Shown piece after piece: positions 17,271 through 24,916 of a DNA stretch of 64,000 nt. The notes under the pieces were generated by a model that had not been told where the DNA came from, did no database searches, and was given only the letters and a program-made list of their open reading frames with translations. This DNA comes from an uncultured Desulfobacter sp. Lineage in GTDB: Bacteria; Desulfobacterota; Desulfobacteria; Desulfobacterales; Desulfobacteraceae. Numbering within the stretch: position 1 is the stretch's first letter; each line of letters opens with the position of its first letter. Location of the stretch: positions 5,632,501 through 5,696,500 of the forward strand of contig NZ_OY762614.1 in NCBI RefSeq assembly GCF_963666145.1, given 5' to 3'. The position numbers and the translations under genes are program-made.

Positions 17271-18968
17271 ATGATACTGACAAAAATCAAGAATATCAGA
17301 TTTAATATTTTACAGGGTATCCTGCCCATCCGGTTGCACCAGATCCCAAGAGAGATCATAGCCGGGATTACCTTAGCGGCACTGGCCATCCCGGAAGTAA
17401 TGGGGTATACCAAAATCTCAGGAACGCCGGTCATCACTGGGTTGTATACCATGCTTTTGCCCCTGGGCATGTTCGCAGTATTTGGTTCTTCCCGCCACCT
17501 GGTCGTGGGGGCGGATTCCGCGACGGCGGCCATGTTGTCGGTCGGCCTTGCAGGGCTTGTCCATGCGGGCCATGCAGATTATGTGGCCCTTGCCGGGATT
17601 CTATCCCTGATGGTGGCCGGATTTCTGCTGATTGCCCGCGTTTTTCAGCTGGGGTTTCTGGCAAATTTTCTTTCCCGAACGGTACTGGTTGGCTTTCTGA
17701 CCGGCATCGGCATACAGGTTGCTTTGGGGCAAATTCCGGGGATGCTGGGTATAACCGTTTCAGGACATAACACCGTCGCCAGGCTTATTGCAACCTGGCA
17801 GCAATCCGCATTCGTCCAGCCCTATGCATTAGGGATGTCAGTCGGGGTGCTCGTTGTTATCATTGCCTTGAAACGTCTGTCCAAAAAGATTCCAGGCTCC
17901 CTGATAACCGTGATTGGTGCCATAGCACTCACCTGGGCATTTGATCTGGAATCCAAAGGTATTGAGATTGTGGGACAAATCCCGGTCGGACTGCCGAAAA
18001 TCGGGTGGCCGGAGGTGGCGTTGAATTGGATCATGTTCCAAAAGTTATTGCCCATCGCTTTTGGCATGTTTATCGTCATTCTGGCACAAAGTGCGGCCAC
18101 CGCAAGGGCCTATGCCGACCGCCATGACGAACACTATGACCAGGATACCGACCTGATCGGCCTGGGCATGGCCAATATAGGGGCCGCCCTGTCCGGTGCT
18201 TTTGTTGTCAACGGCAGCCCGACCAAAACCCAGATGGTTGACAGTGCCGGTGCAACAAGCCAGTTATCACAGGTTACCGCAGCCATCGTTGTACTGTTTG
18301 TGCTTCTTTTCCTCACCGCACCCCTGTCACACATGCCCGAGGCTGTGCTCTGCGCCGTGGTTTTCCTGATCGGTATTGAACTTGTTGACATTAAAGGCAT
18401 GAAACAGATATTGGCCGAACGGAAATGGGAATTTTGGGTAGCCCTGATCACAGCTCTGGTGGTTGTGCTCTGGGGCGTTGAGCAAAGTATCCTGCTTGCC
18501 ATCCTTCTGTCTTTAATCTCACACACACGCCATGGCTACCAACCTAAGAATACAGTTGTGGTCATGACGGATACAGAGAAATGGCGGGCTATTCCCGTCA
18601 GTCAAGCCGGACAGGTCCTCCCCGGCCTGATGATCTACCGATTCAACCACAGTATGTACTATGCCAACAGCGCCCAGCTTTCAAAAGAGGTGCAAACGTT
18701 GGTCAAGGAGGCGGAACCGGGACTCAAATGGTTCTGCATCGACTGCATCGCCGTGGATGATATTGATTTTTCAGCGGCAAAAACCCTTCACGTGCTTTGC
18801 GCCTTTTTAGCAAAACAGAACATCCGCCTTGTGTTTGCCTCTGTATCGGATGACGTCAAAAAAGAACTGGACCGTTCCGGCCTGTCCCAGCGGTTGGATA
18901 AGGATGCTTACGCGGTGTTTATCGGCGATGTTGTGGATAGCTATACCCAGGCATATCCAAAAGCATAA
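17271..18968 (+). CDS. SulP-family anion permease with STAS domain
   Basis: 565 residues from the ATG at 17271; the frame is open upstream to 17193 but that extension does not look like family sequence. Opening motifs (IPREIIAGITLAALAIPEVM, TPVITGLYTM) and GADSATAAML are typical of SulP carriers of sulfate, bicarbonate or similar anions. About ten to fourteen membrane segments are followed by a cytoplasmic STAS domain from about residue 440 (GLMIYRFNHSMYYANSAQLS, then CIAVDDIDFSAAKTL). In a sulfate reducer sulfate is a plausible substrate, but this is inference. Its last 28 bases overlap the truncated gene on the other strand. Confidence 0.9.
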   Translation: MILTKIKNIRFNILQGILPIRLHQIPREIIAGITLAALAIPEVMGYTKISGTPVITGLYTMLLPLGMFAVFGSSRHLVVGADSATAAMLSVGLAGLVHAGHADYVALAGILSLMVAGFLLIARVFQLGFLANFLSRTVLVGFLTGIGIQVALGQIPGMLGITVSGHNTVARLIATWQQSAFVQPYALGMSVGVLVVIIALKRLSKKIPGSLITVIGAIALTWAFDLESKGIEIVGQIPVGLPKIGWPEVALNWIMFQKLLPIAFGMFIVILAQSAATARAYADRHDEHYDQDTDLIGLGMANIGAALSGAFVVNGSPTKTQMVDSAGATSQLSQVTAAIVVLFVLLFLTAPLSHMPEAVLCAVVFLIGIELVDIKGMKQILAERKWEFWVALITALVVVLWGVEQSILLAILLSLISHTRHGYQPKNTVVVMTDTEKWRAIPVSQAGQVLPGLMIYRFNHSMYYANSAQLSKEVQTLVKEAEPGLKWFCIDCIAVDDIDFSAAKTLHVLCAFLAKQNIRLVFASVSDDVKKELDRSGLSQRLDKDAYAVFIGDVVDSYTQAYPKA

Positions 18969-19177
18969 AAGACGATCAGAATTGGTTTTTCATGAACCTG
19001 ATTGATAACGGTGCTGGCCACCAGAACCCAGATGGTGATTTCAAAAAGGGCAAGGATAAATGCGATCACCGTCCTGCCCTGGACCGTCATGATTGTTCTA
19101 ATCGCTCCAATGGAGACGTCGCATATTCTTGCCGCAAAAACAAACAGGCCGGTGATGAGTATATTTTGTTCCAACAT
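18941..19177 (-). pseudogene. truncated UPF0316/DUF2179-like membrane protein
   Basis: 78 residues that match the start of UPF0316 proteins: a first helix with FVFAARICDVSIGAIRTIM, then FILALFEITIWVLVAS and YAFGYA. The family normally has about 170-200 residues, with a cytosolic domain after the third helix; here a stop follows YAFGYAWV inside the 3' end of sulP. The gene therefore seems to have lost its C-terminal half by a deletion that joined it to the permease gene. A short functional version is possible but I know of none. Confidence 0.6.
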
Positions 19178-19324
19178 GTACTGGAAAATCCTTTCATTTC
19201 AGCAAAAGCCGTATATTATAGTAGATATTTAAACAAGTTTTGCTTGTTTGATATCGGGGAATTCGAATTTTGTCAAAACGGTCCCCCATCATTAAAACAT
19301 AAATTGAAACAGGAAAGGAAAAAG

Positions 19325-20149
19325 ATGGACAAGCACTTTTTAATTACCGTTTCAGATCAGGTCAGTGCGCTGTACGGTGCACGTTTTATCGGCGATTTTT
19401 TTTCGGATAAAACCAACATTAAAGCCACACTGTTTTTTTCAGCACCCCGAATAGATTTGGCTGCGGACCTTGAAAAAGCATTGCAGGCAAAAGGGGAAGA
19501 GGCCCTTGAACAGGCCGGGGCCATTTTAGTGGAAAAAGGGTTTCCCAAAAAAAATATAATGTACAAATCCAAGTTTTCCGTGATTTCAACGGTATCGGAT
19601 ATTATACAGGAGGCGGAAAAAGGAACCTATGATGCCGTGGTTTTAGGTCGAAGTGGAATCCGTATGCTTGAACAGGCTGCCGATAAAAGCGTCAGTGCAA
19701 AACTCTTTAACGAAAAAACGACGGTTCCGCTGTGGCTGTGCAACACGGCAGAAGGTGTCGGCAAAGATGTTTTATTGTATCTGGACGGATCCCCCGCCTC
19801 TATCAAGATGGCCAATCATGTCGGCGTTGTCCTGGCTGAAAGCAATGCGCACCACATTGATCTTCTGGCACCGGAATCCGTATTTTTAGAATACTCCTTA
19901 ATGGATGAGTACATACAAATTTTATCGAGAAACAACCTGGATGTAAGCCGGATCAGGACCAAATTGCCTGTATCCAGCAATCCTGCCCGCCAGATTTTAA
20001 AACTGACTGAAAAAAAGGCCTATGCATCCGTAGCATTGGGAAAGGCCGGCAGCAAAAGCGATGACTTACTGTCTCGTCTGTCCACGGGACCGGTCTGTTC
20101 TGTTCTGCTCAAAGAGATGAAACATGCCTCTTTATGGCTGTGCGAATAG
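19325..20149 (+). CDS. tandem universal stress protein
   Basis: 274 residues from the ATG at 19325, which has AGGAAAGG upstream; longer open frame before it overlaps the truncated UPF0316 gene and is not protein-like. Two USP-like halves: the first ends with TYDAVVLGRSGIRM, the second starts KDVLLYLDGSPASIKMANHV and ends with YASVALGKAGS. The glycine-rich nucleotide loop of ATP-binding USPs is only partly conserved. Cytosolic stress adaptor; partners unknown. It heads a stretch of stress-related genes (VIT transporter, PPK2). Confidence 0.8.
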   Translation: MDKHFLITVSDQVSALYGARFIGDFFSDKTNIKATLFFSAPRIDLAADLEKALQAKGEEALEQAGAILVEKGFPKKNIMYKSKFSVISTVSDIIQEAEKGTYDAVVLGRSGIRMLEQAADKSVSAKLFNEKTTVPLWLCNTAEGVGKDVLLYLDGSPASIKMANHVGVVLAESNAHHIDLLAPESVFLEYSLMDEYIQILSRNNLDVSRIRTKLPVSSNPARQILKLTEKKAYASVALGKAGSKSDDLLSRLSTGPVCSVLLKEMKHASLWLCE

Positions 20150-20276
20150 ACCTAAAAAAAGCACAAGAGAAATATATAACGTCATGGCATACCCGCTTTT
20201 GTCATGGCAAATTATTCTCAGGTGGTGATTCAGTCAAAATCTGAAAAATAAACATTTTGTTTTGCAGTCGGGGTTC

Positions 20277-20534
20277 CTATTTGATAAGTTTTCGTATTCT
20301 GTTGATTCCGGCCATCACCTCTTCGGCCGCAACTTTCAAGGCAGCGCCTGTGTTTTCCGCCGTTTTTTCCGCCTCGCTGACAAACGGCTTTACTCTGACC
20401 GCAAGCTTATCAAACTTTTTTTCTAACTTTTCAAACTCCTGTACGGCTTCCGCTTTGCCGAGATGGGCCTTAAGCTTAATTTCATCTTTAAGCTGTTCCA
20501 TGTCCTGTTTCAGTTCTTTAAATATGGTTTGCAT
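20277..20534 (-). CDS. small coiled-coil protein
   Basis: 85 residues, highly charged, with heptad-like leucines (KELKQDMEQLKDEIKLKAHL, then EFEKLEKKFDKLAVRV) and an alanine-rich second half. Good ribosome site (TTGGAGAAG). No signal peptide or membrane segment. The pattern resembles small stress-associated coiled-coil proteins but I cannot name a family. It lies between a stress protein and an iron/manganese transporter, with separate orientation from the former. Confidence 0.65.
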   Translation of the reverse strand: MQTIFKELKQDMEQLKDEIKLKAHLGKAEAVQEFEKLEKKFDKLAVRVKPFVSEAEKTAENTGAALKVAAEEVMAGINRIRKLIK

Positions 20535-20632
20535 TGATCTTCTCCAATTGTTAATCCTATATTATTTACATTTATTAAGTAAAATCAACGGCTTACCGAA
20601 GTATGGGGAAAGCTGTTTCCGCCCGCACAGGG

Positions 20633-21328
20633 TTAAACTGAAATACCGAAGAGCTTACCAACCACTGCCGTCAATGCCATTGCAAGGGTGCCCCAAAAAC
20701 ATACCCGAATGGCCCCTTTAACCGGTGCAGCACCTCCGGTGACGGCAGCAATTGCCCCCAATGCTGCCAGCAGGATGATGACCAGGCAAGGAATAAGCCA
20801 CAGCAACATGGATGCCGGTGCCATTACTGAAGTCAAAACCGGCGCTGCGGCTCCGGCGCTAAACGCAACGGCAGACCAGAAGGCAGCCTGCAGGGGACGG
20901 GCACTTAATTCGCTGGTAATTCCAATCTCATCCCGGGCGTGGGCGGCAAGCGCATCATGGGCCATGAGTTGCCGGGCCACTTCTGCAGAGGTCTTGTCGT
21001 CCAGACCACGATCCCGATAGATTGCAGCCAGTTCTTCTTCTTCCTCGTCACGATTGTCCCTGAGTGCTTCAATTTCTTTTTCTATATCAGCGCGCTCGGT
21101 ATCCGCCTGGGACTGCACGGAGACATATTCTCCGGCGGCCATAGACATGGCTCCGGCAACAAGACCGGCAATTCCGGTTAAAACAATGCTACCCTTGCCG
21201 GCCCCTCCGGCGGCCACGCCCACAAGAAGACTGGCAATGGAAACAATGCCGTCGTTAGCTCCTAGTACGGCGGCTCTCAGCCAGCCTGATCGGTTGATTC
21301 GATGGTGTTCGGAATGTATTGTTGCCAT
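20633..21328 (-). CDS. VIT/CCC1-family Fe2+/Mn2+ transporter
   Basis: 231 residues. Opening HHRINRSGWLRAAVLGANDG and IVSIASLLVGVA are hallmark sequences of vacuolar-iron-transporter homologues, followed by AGAMSMAAGEYVSVQSQ. A cytosolic acidic helix (EIEALRDNRDEEEEELAAIY) is the metal-binding linker, and three further membrane helices complete the fold. In bacteria such proteins export iron or manganese to limit toxicity. The gene is followed on the opposite side by PPK2. Confidence 0.92.
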   Translation of the reverse strand: MATIHSEHHRINRSGWLRAAVLGANDGIVSIASLLVGVAAGGAGKGSIVLTGIAGLVAGAMSMAAGEYVSVQSQADTERADIEKEIEALRDNRDEEEEELAAIYRDRGLDDKTSAEVARQLMAHDALAAHARDEIGITSELSARPLQAAFWSAVAFSAGAAAPVLTSVMAPASMLLWLIPCLVIILLAALGAIAAVTGGAAPVKGAIRVCFWGTLAMALTAVVGKLFGISV

Positions 21329-21367
21329 ATTTCCCTCAGTTTATTAGAATAGGTCGGTCCATGGTCG

Positions 21368-22297
21368 TTAGTATCGTTTGGGTACATACAATTCAGGTGG
21401 AAGTACGGCTCGCTCATAGTCCGGATTATGTTTTCGATCGGGCAGGGTGAGGGGCTCATAGGAAACTTCCTCGTAAGGAATCTGATCCAGCAGGTGGTGA
21501 ATACAGTTGAGGCGTGCCCGTTTTTTATCATTGGCCTCGACGATATACCAGGGAGCTTCCGGTATATTGGTACGGGCAAAGGTCGCTTCTTTGGCTTTGG
21601 TGTAATCCTCCCACCGGATTCGGGACTGCAAATCCATGTCGCTCAATTTCCACTGCTTGAGGGGGTCATGAATGCGCATGAGAAAGCGTAAGTGTTGTTC
21701 TTCGTCTGTGATGGAAAACCAGTATTTGATCAGGCGGATGCCCGAGCGAACCAGCATGCGTTCAAATTCAGGCACATCCTTGAGAAACTGCTCCACCTGT
21801 TCCGGGCTCGCAAATCCCATGACCCGCTCCACGCCGGACCGGTTATACCAGGATCTGTCAAACAATACGATTTCCCCTGCCGAAGGCAGATGCGGGACAT
21901 ACCTCTGGAAGTACCACTGAGATTGCTCTTTGTTTGTCGGTCTGTTGAGCGCAACGACCCGGCAGACTCTTGGATTCAGCCGCTGTGCAATCCGTTTGAT
22001 CACGCCGCCCTTTCCAGCTGAATCCCGGCCCTCAAAAATAACGGCAATTTTTCCACCCGTATATTCGACCCAGCCCATCATCTTGATCAGTTCTGCCTGG
22101 AGCATTAACAGGGACTTGAAGTATTTACTTCTCTCAAGGGTTGGCGGATGCTGTTCCTTGTATATTTTTTTTAATTCAATTGAAAGTTCCGACCCGGATA
22201 GCTCAAGCTCGTAGTCTTCATCAAAGGTGTCCTGAAGTTCTTCATCAAGCCAGTCAATGACACCTTTTTTAATCCCTTTTTTTGTTTTTTTGTCCAT
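21368..22297 (-). CDS. ppk2: polyphosphate kinase 2
   Basis: 309 residues, usual length for a one-domain PPK2. Walker A-like FEGRDSAGKGG near residue 89, the lid-type motif RPTNKEQSQWYFQRYVPHLP near 119, and the Walker B region DRSWYNRSGVERVMGF near 146 are all present. The enzyme moves phosphate between polyphosphate and nucleotides, usually making GTP or ATP from polyphosphate. Class (I, II or III) cannot be settled by eye. Neighbouring stress and metal transport genes suggest use under energy or oxidative stress. Cytosolic. Confidence 0.93.
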   Translation of the reverse strand: MDKKTKKGIKKGVIDWLDEELQDTFDEDYELELSGSELSIELKKIYKEQHPPTLERSKYFKSLLMLQAELIKMMGWVEYTGGKIAVIFEGRDSAGKGGVIKRIAQRLNPRVCRVVALNRPTNKEQSQWYFQRYVPHLPSAGEIVLFDRSWYNRSGVERVMGFASPEQVEQFLKDVPEFERMLVRSGIRLIKYWFSITDEEQHLRFLMRIHDPLKQWKLSDMDLQSRIRWEDYTKAKEATFARTNIPEAPWYIVEANDKKRARLNCIHHLLDQIPYEEVSYEPLTLPDRKHNPDYERAVLPPELYVPKRY

Positions 22298-22340
22298 GTC
22301 TGAATTACCTTATCAGTCATTTCCGTTAAAAAAAACGTGT

Positions 22341-23504
22341 CTATATGAAATATGTCTTTAAAGGCGGAAAGCCGTTAAACTCAACGGAGCTGTAACTGCT
22401 GGTATATGCGCCCGTGGACAGCCAGTAAAGCCGGTCTCCCATGGACAGGTTCAAGGGCAGTTTGTATTTGAAGTCTTCATACATAATATCTGCACTGTCA
22501 CAGGTGGGACCGGCAATAATCACGTCTTCAAGCTCACCGTTGCGTCCTGAATAGATGGGGTATTTTATGGCTTCGTCCATGGTTTCAATCAATCCGGAAA
22601 ATTTTCCGACATCGGTATAGACCCATCGGTTCAGGGCGGTTCTGGATTTTCTTGAAATCAGGACCACCTCGCTGACCAGTATGCCTGCATTACCCATGAT
22701 GGATCGGCCGGGTTCAAGGAATATGGTGGGCATGTCGTCGCCAAACCCTTCGGTGAGAAACCGGGTGATCTCCTGGGCATAGACGTCAAGGGTGTTGGCC
22801 TTGGCCAGATAATTGGACGGAAATCCCCCACCTAAATTGATCATCTTGAGCTCAATATTGTCTTCTTCCATGAGCCTTTGAAAAATCACCTTTACCTTGC
22901 CAAGCACTCCGTCCCAGGCGCCGATGTCCCGCTGCTGGGACCCCACATGAAAAGAGATGCCATAGGGAACCAGGCCAAGGTATTTTGCCAGAATAATCAA
23001 ATCCATGGCCATGTCCGGCTGGCAGCCGAATTTCCGGGACAGGGGCCAGTCTGCCGTAAGGGTGCCTTCGGATAAAATACGGACATAAATTTTGGAGCCT
23101 GGTGCGGCTTTGGCGATATTTCGGATATCGGCTTCGGAATCCGTGGCATACAGGCGGACGCCTTTGTCATAGAAATAACGGACATCCCGGCTTTTTTTAA
23201 TGGTATTGCCGTAACTGATCCTGTCGGGGCTGATACCCAGGGACAGGACACGGTCAAGCTCATAGACCGATGCAATATCAAAATTGATGCCTTTGTCACG
23301 CATGAGCTCAAGGACCTCAATTCCAGGGTTCGCTTTTACGGCATAATAGATGCTCGCATAGGGAAAAACGCTTTTAAGATCGTCAAGATTCTTTTCAACC
23401 GTGGCCGTATCAACCACCAGAAAAGGTGTTTCCTTGTCTTCGGAAAAGGTTTGAATTTTTTTAAAGGTTTCAGGGCAGATGTAATCGTCAAGTTCTATGA
23501 ACAT
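22341..23504 (-). CDS. ornithine/lysine-type PLP decarboxylase (fold III)
   Basis: 387 residues from the ATG at 23504, which follows AGGAG; the frame extends upstream to 23567 without a better start. PLP lysine is K57 in YYAVKANPG. Other family landmarks are DIASVYELDRVL near 74, HVGSQQRD near 180, the phosphate-binding GGGFPSNY, and the specificity helix ending GPTCDSAD with the active-site cysteine near 335. It makes putrescine or cadaverine from ornithine or lysine. The HVGSQ and CDSAD motifs favour ornithine/lysine over diaminopimelate. Separated from the serine-hydrolase cluster by 126 bases. Confidence 0.9.
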   Translation of the reverse strand: MFIELDDYICPETFKKIQTFSEDKETPFLVVDTATVEKNLDDLKSVFPYASIYYAVKANPGIEVLELMRDKGINFDIASVYELDRVLSLGISPDRISYGNTIKKSRDVRYFYDKGVRLYATDSEADIRNIAKAAPGSKIYVRILSEGTLTADWPLSRKFGCQPDMAMDLIILAKYLGLVPYGISFHVGSQQRDIGAWDGVLGKVKVIFQRLMEEDNIELKMINLGGGFPSNYLAKANTLDVYAQEITRFLTEGFGDDMPTIFLEPGRSIMGNAGILVSEVVLISRKSRTALNRWVYTDVGKFSGLIETMDEAIKYPIYSGRNGELEDVIIAGPTCDSADIMYEDFKYKLPLNLSMGDRLYWLSTGAYTSSYSSVEFNGFPPLKTYFI

Positions 23505-23630
23505 GGAGAAACTCCTGGGAATAAAAAAGGTTGATCTAATATCATTGATTCTCCCCCCGTTTAACAAAAATATGATGTAAGGGGAAGCGCGTATTTATGA
23601 CCCTTCAAATGATCGGCGCAGCTTAGATGC

Positions 23631-24914
23631 TCATTCCTGCTTCAAAACAGCATTAATGCGTGTTGCAAGGGTCTGGTGATCCACGGCCGAGTTTTTTTTC
23701 AGTACATTGGTCATCAATGCCACCATGTAAATCCTATTATTGTCTGGATTTTCCACAATGGCCACTGAATTCATAAAGTTATCTTTGTTCCCCATGTATT
23801 TTTTGCAGGCGTACCCCGGTTCCGGCACACAATGGTACAGACTGCCGGATTTAAAAAATACGGCAGCATCGGTAAGTGCCGGGGATGACGCATACCGTAT
23901 ACGTTTGGCCGTACTGTACATCAGGCGTTTAATTTCAAGACTGGACCACCTGTCGCAGATCCTGCCCTGTTCCAGGGCCACAAGATATTTCATCAATCCC
24001 AGGGGAGAACCATTGCTGTCCCCGGATCCGGGAATCAGCCGTTTGCCTGCAGCCGTAAAAAAACTGCCCAGATGAAATTCCCGGGGCGTAATGCCTGCTG
24101 CAATAAGGGGCGCGTTCACCACCGTTTCAGCCATTTCTCCCAGTACCGATTTCGGGGTTGTGGCAAAAAAGTTTTTCTCCTGTTCGGCAGACGGCGGATA
24201 GTTGTTACCGAAATGGTGCATGAGAATTGCTTCCTTCCACAGGGTTGAGGCGGCAGCGTTGGCGCTGGCCGAAATCATGTGGTCCGCCCATTCGTAGAGA
24301 CTGAACCGATCTCCCTGGTGGATGGGCCGGCTGTTAAATACACGGCTTTCAGGATCATACACAGGGACGTTGTGATGGTCCGTTTCAATCCACGGCCCGG
24401 CTGTTACGATTCTCTCTTTTAATAATTGGCGGCGCTTTTCCGGATCATCCGGGAAGATATTTTTAAGTTCGGTAAACAGGCCTGCCGCAATGGCAAGTTT
24501 GCCGACGCTGCCTAATGCAAATCGTCTTGTCGGCTGCCAGAGGGCAAGCCGTGGCGTCCTGTCCGGTGTAATGTCAAGCAGAGCCAGGGCGTAGCTTTCA
24601 TCCAGATTGGGAAAAAGGGCGTTGATTTTTTTCTGGAGTTCCGGGTCAACCACATCTGACGTCCCGGTCAGGGAAAACGATGAGGAGAGCATGTGAAGCT
24701 GAACCTGGGCGGTACCCAGCAGGGCTCCTTTGGGCAGTCGGGCGCCTTTTTCTGTGTTGGCCATTACTCTCTGGGCATGTACCAGCCGTCGAATACCGGT
24801 ATCGTCAAACCCGTCAATGGGATAGGCGTTGCCCCGGGCTGCTGCCAGAATCAGCAGGAGCGCAGTAACCGTCAAACGAACATATATTTTGTGAAAAAAT
24901 ATCGTAGATTTCAT
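23631..24914 (-). CDS. exported class A beta-lactamase-like serine hydrolase (1)
   Basis: 427 residues with a signal peptide (residues 1-30, cleaved after GNA). The penicillin-recognising triad is visible: S136-x-x-K139 (GSVGK), SAN at 217-219, and KSG near 369. It has an extra 100-residue N-terminal region compared with plain beta-lactamases. Such proteins can be carboxypeptidases, esterases or inactive binders; antibiotic hydrolysis cannot be assumed. Its start is 2 bases after the stop of the dikinase-like gene, so the two are surely co-transcribed. A second, different member is encoded at 28670. Confidence 0.82.
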   Translation of the reverse strand: MKSTIFFHKIYVRLTVTALLLILAAARGNAYPIDGFDDTGIRRLVHAQRVMANTEKGARLPKGALLGTAQVQLHMLSSSFSLTGTSDVVDPELQKKINALFPNLDESYALALLDITPDRTPRLALWQPTRRFALGSVGKLAIAAGLFTELKNIFPDDPEKRRQLLKERIVTAGPWIETDHHNVPVYDPESRVFNSRPIHQGDRFSLYEWADHMISASANAAASTLWKEAILMHHFGNNYPPSAEQEKNFFATTPKSVLGEMAETVVNAPLIAAGITPREFHLGSFFTAAGKRLIPGSGDSNGSPLGLMKYLVALEQGRICDRWSSLEIKRLMYSTAKRIRYASSPALTDAAVFFKSGSLYHCVPEPGYACKKYMGNKDNFMNSVAIVENPDNNRIYMVALMTNVLKKNSAVDHQTLATRINAVLKQE

Positions 24915-24916
24915 GA

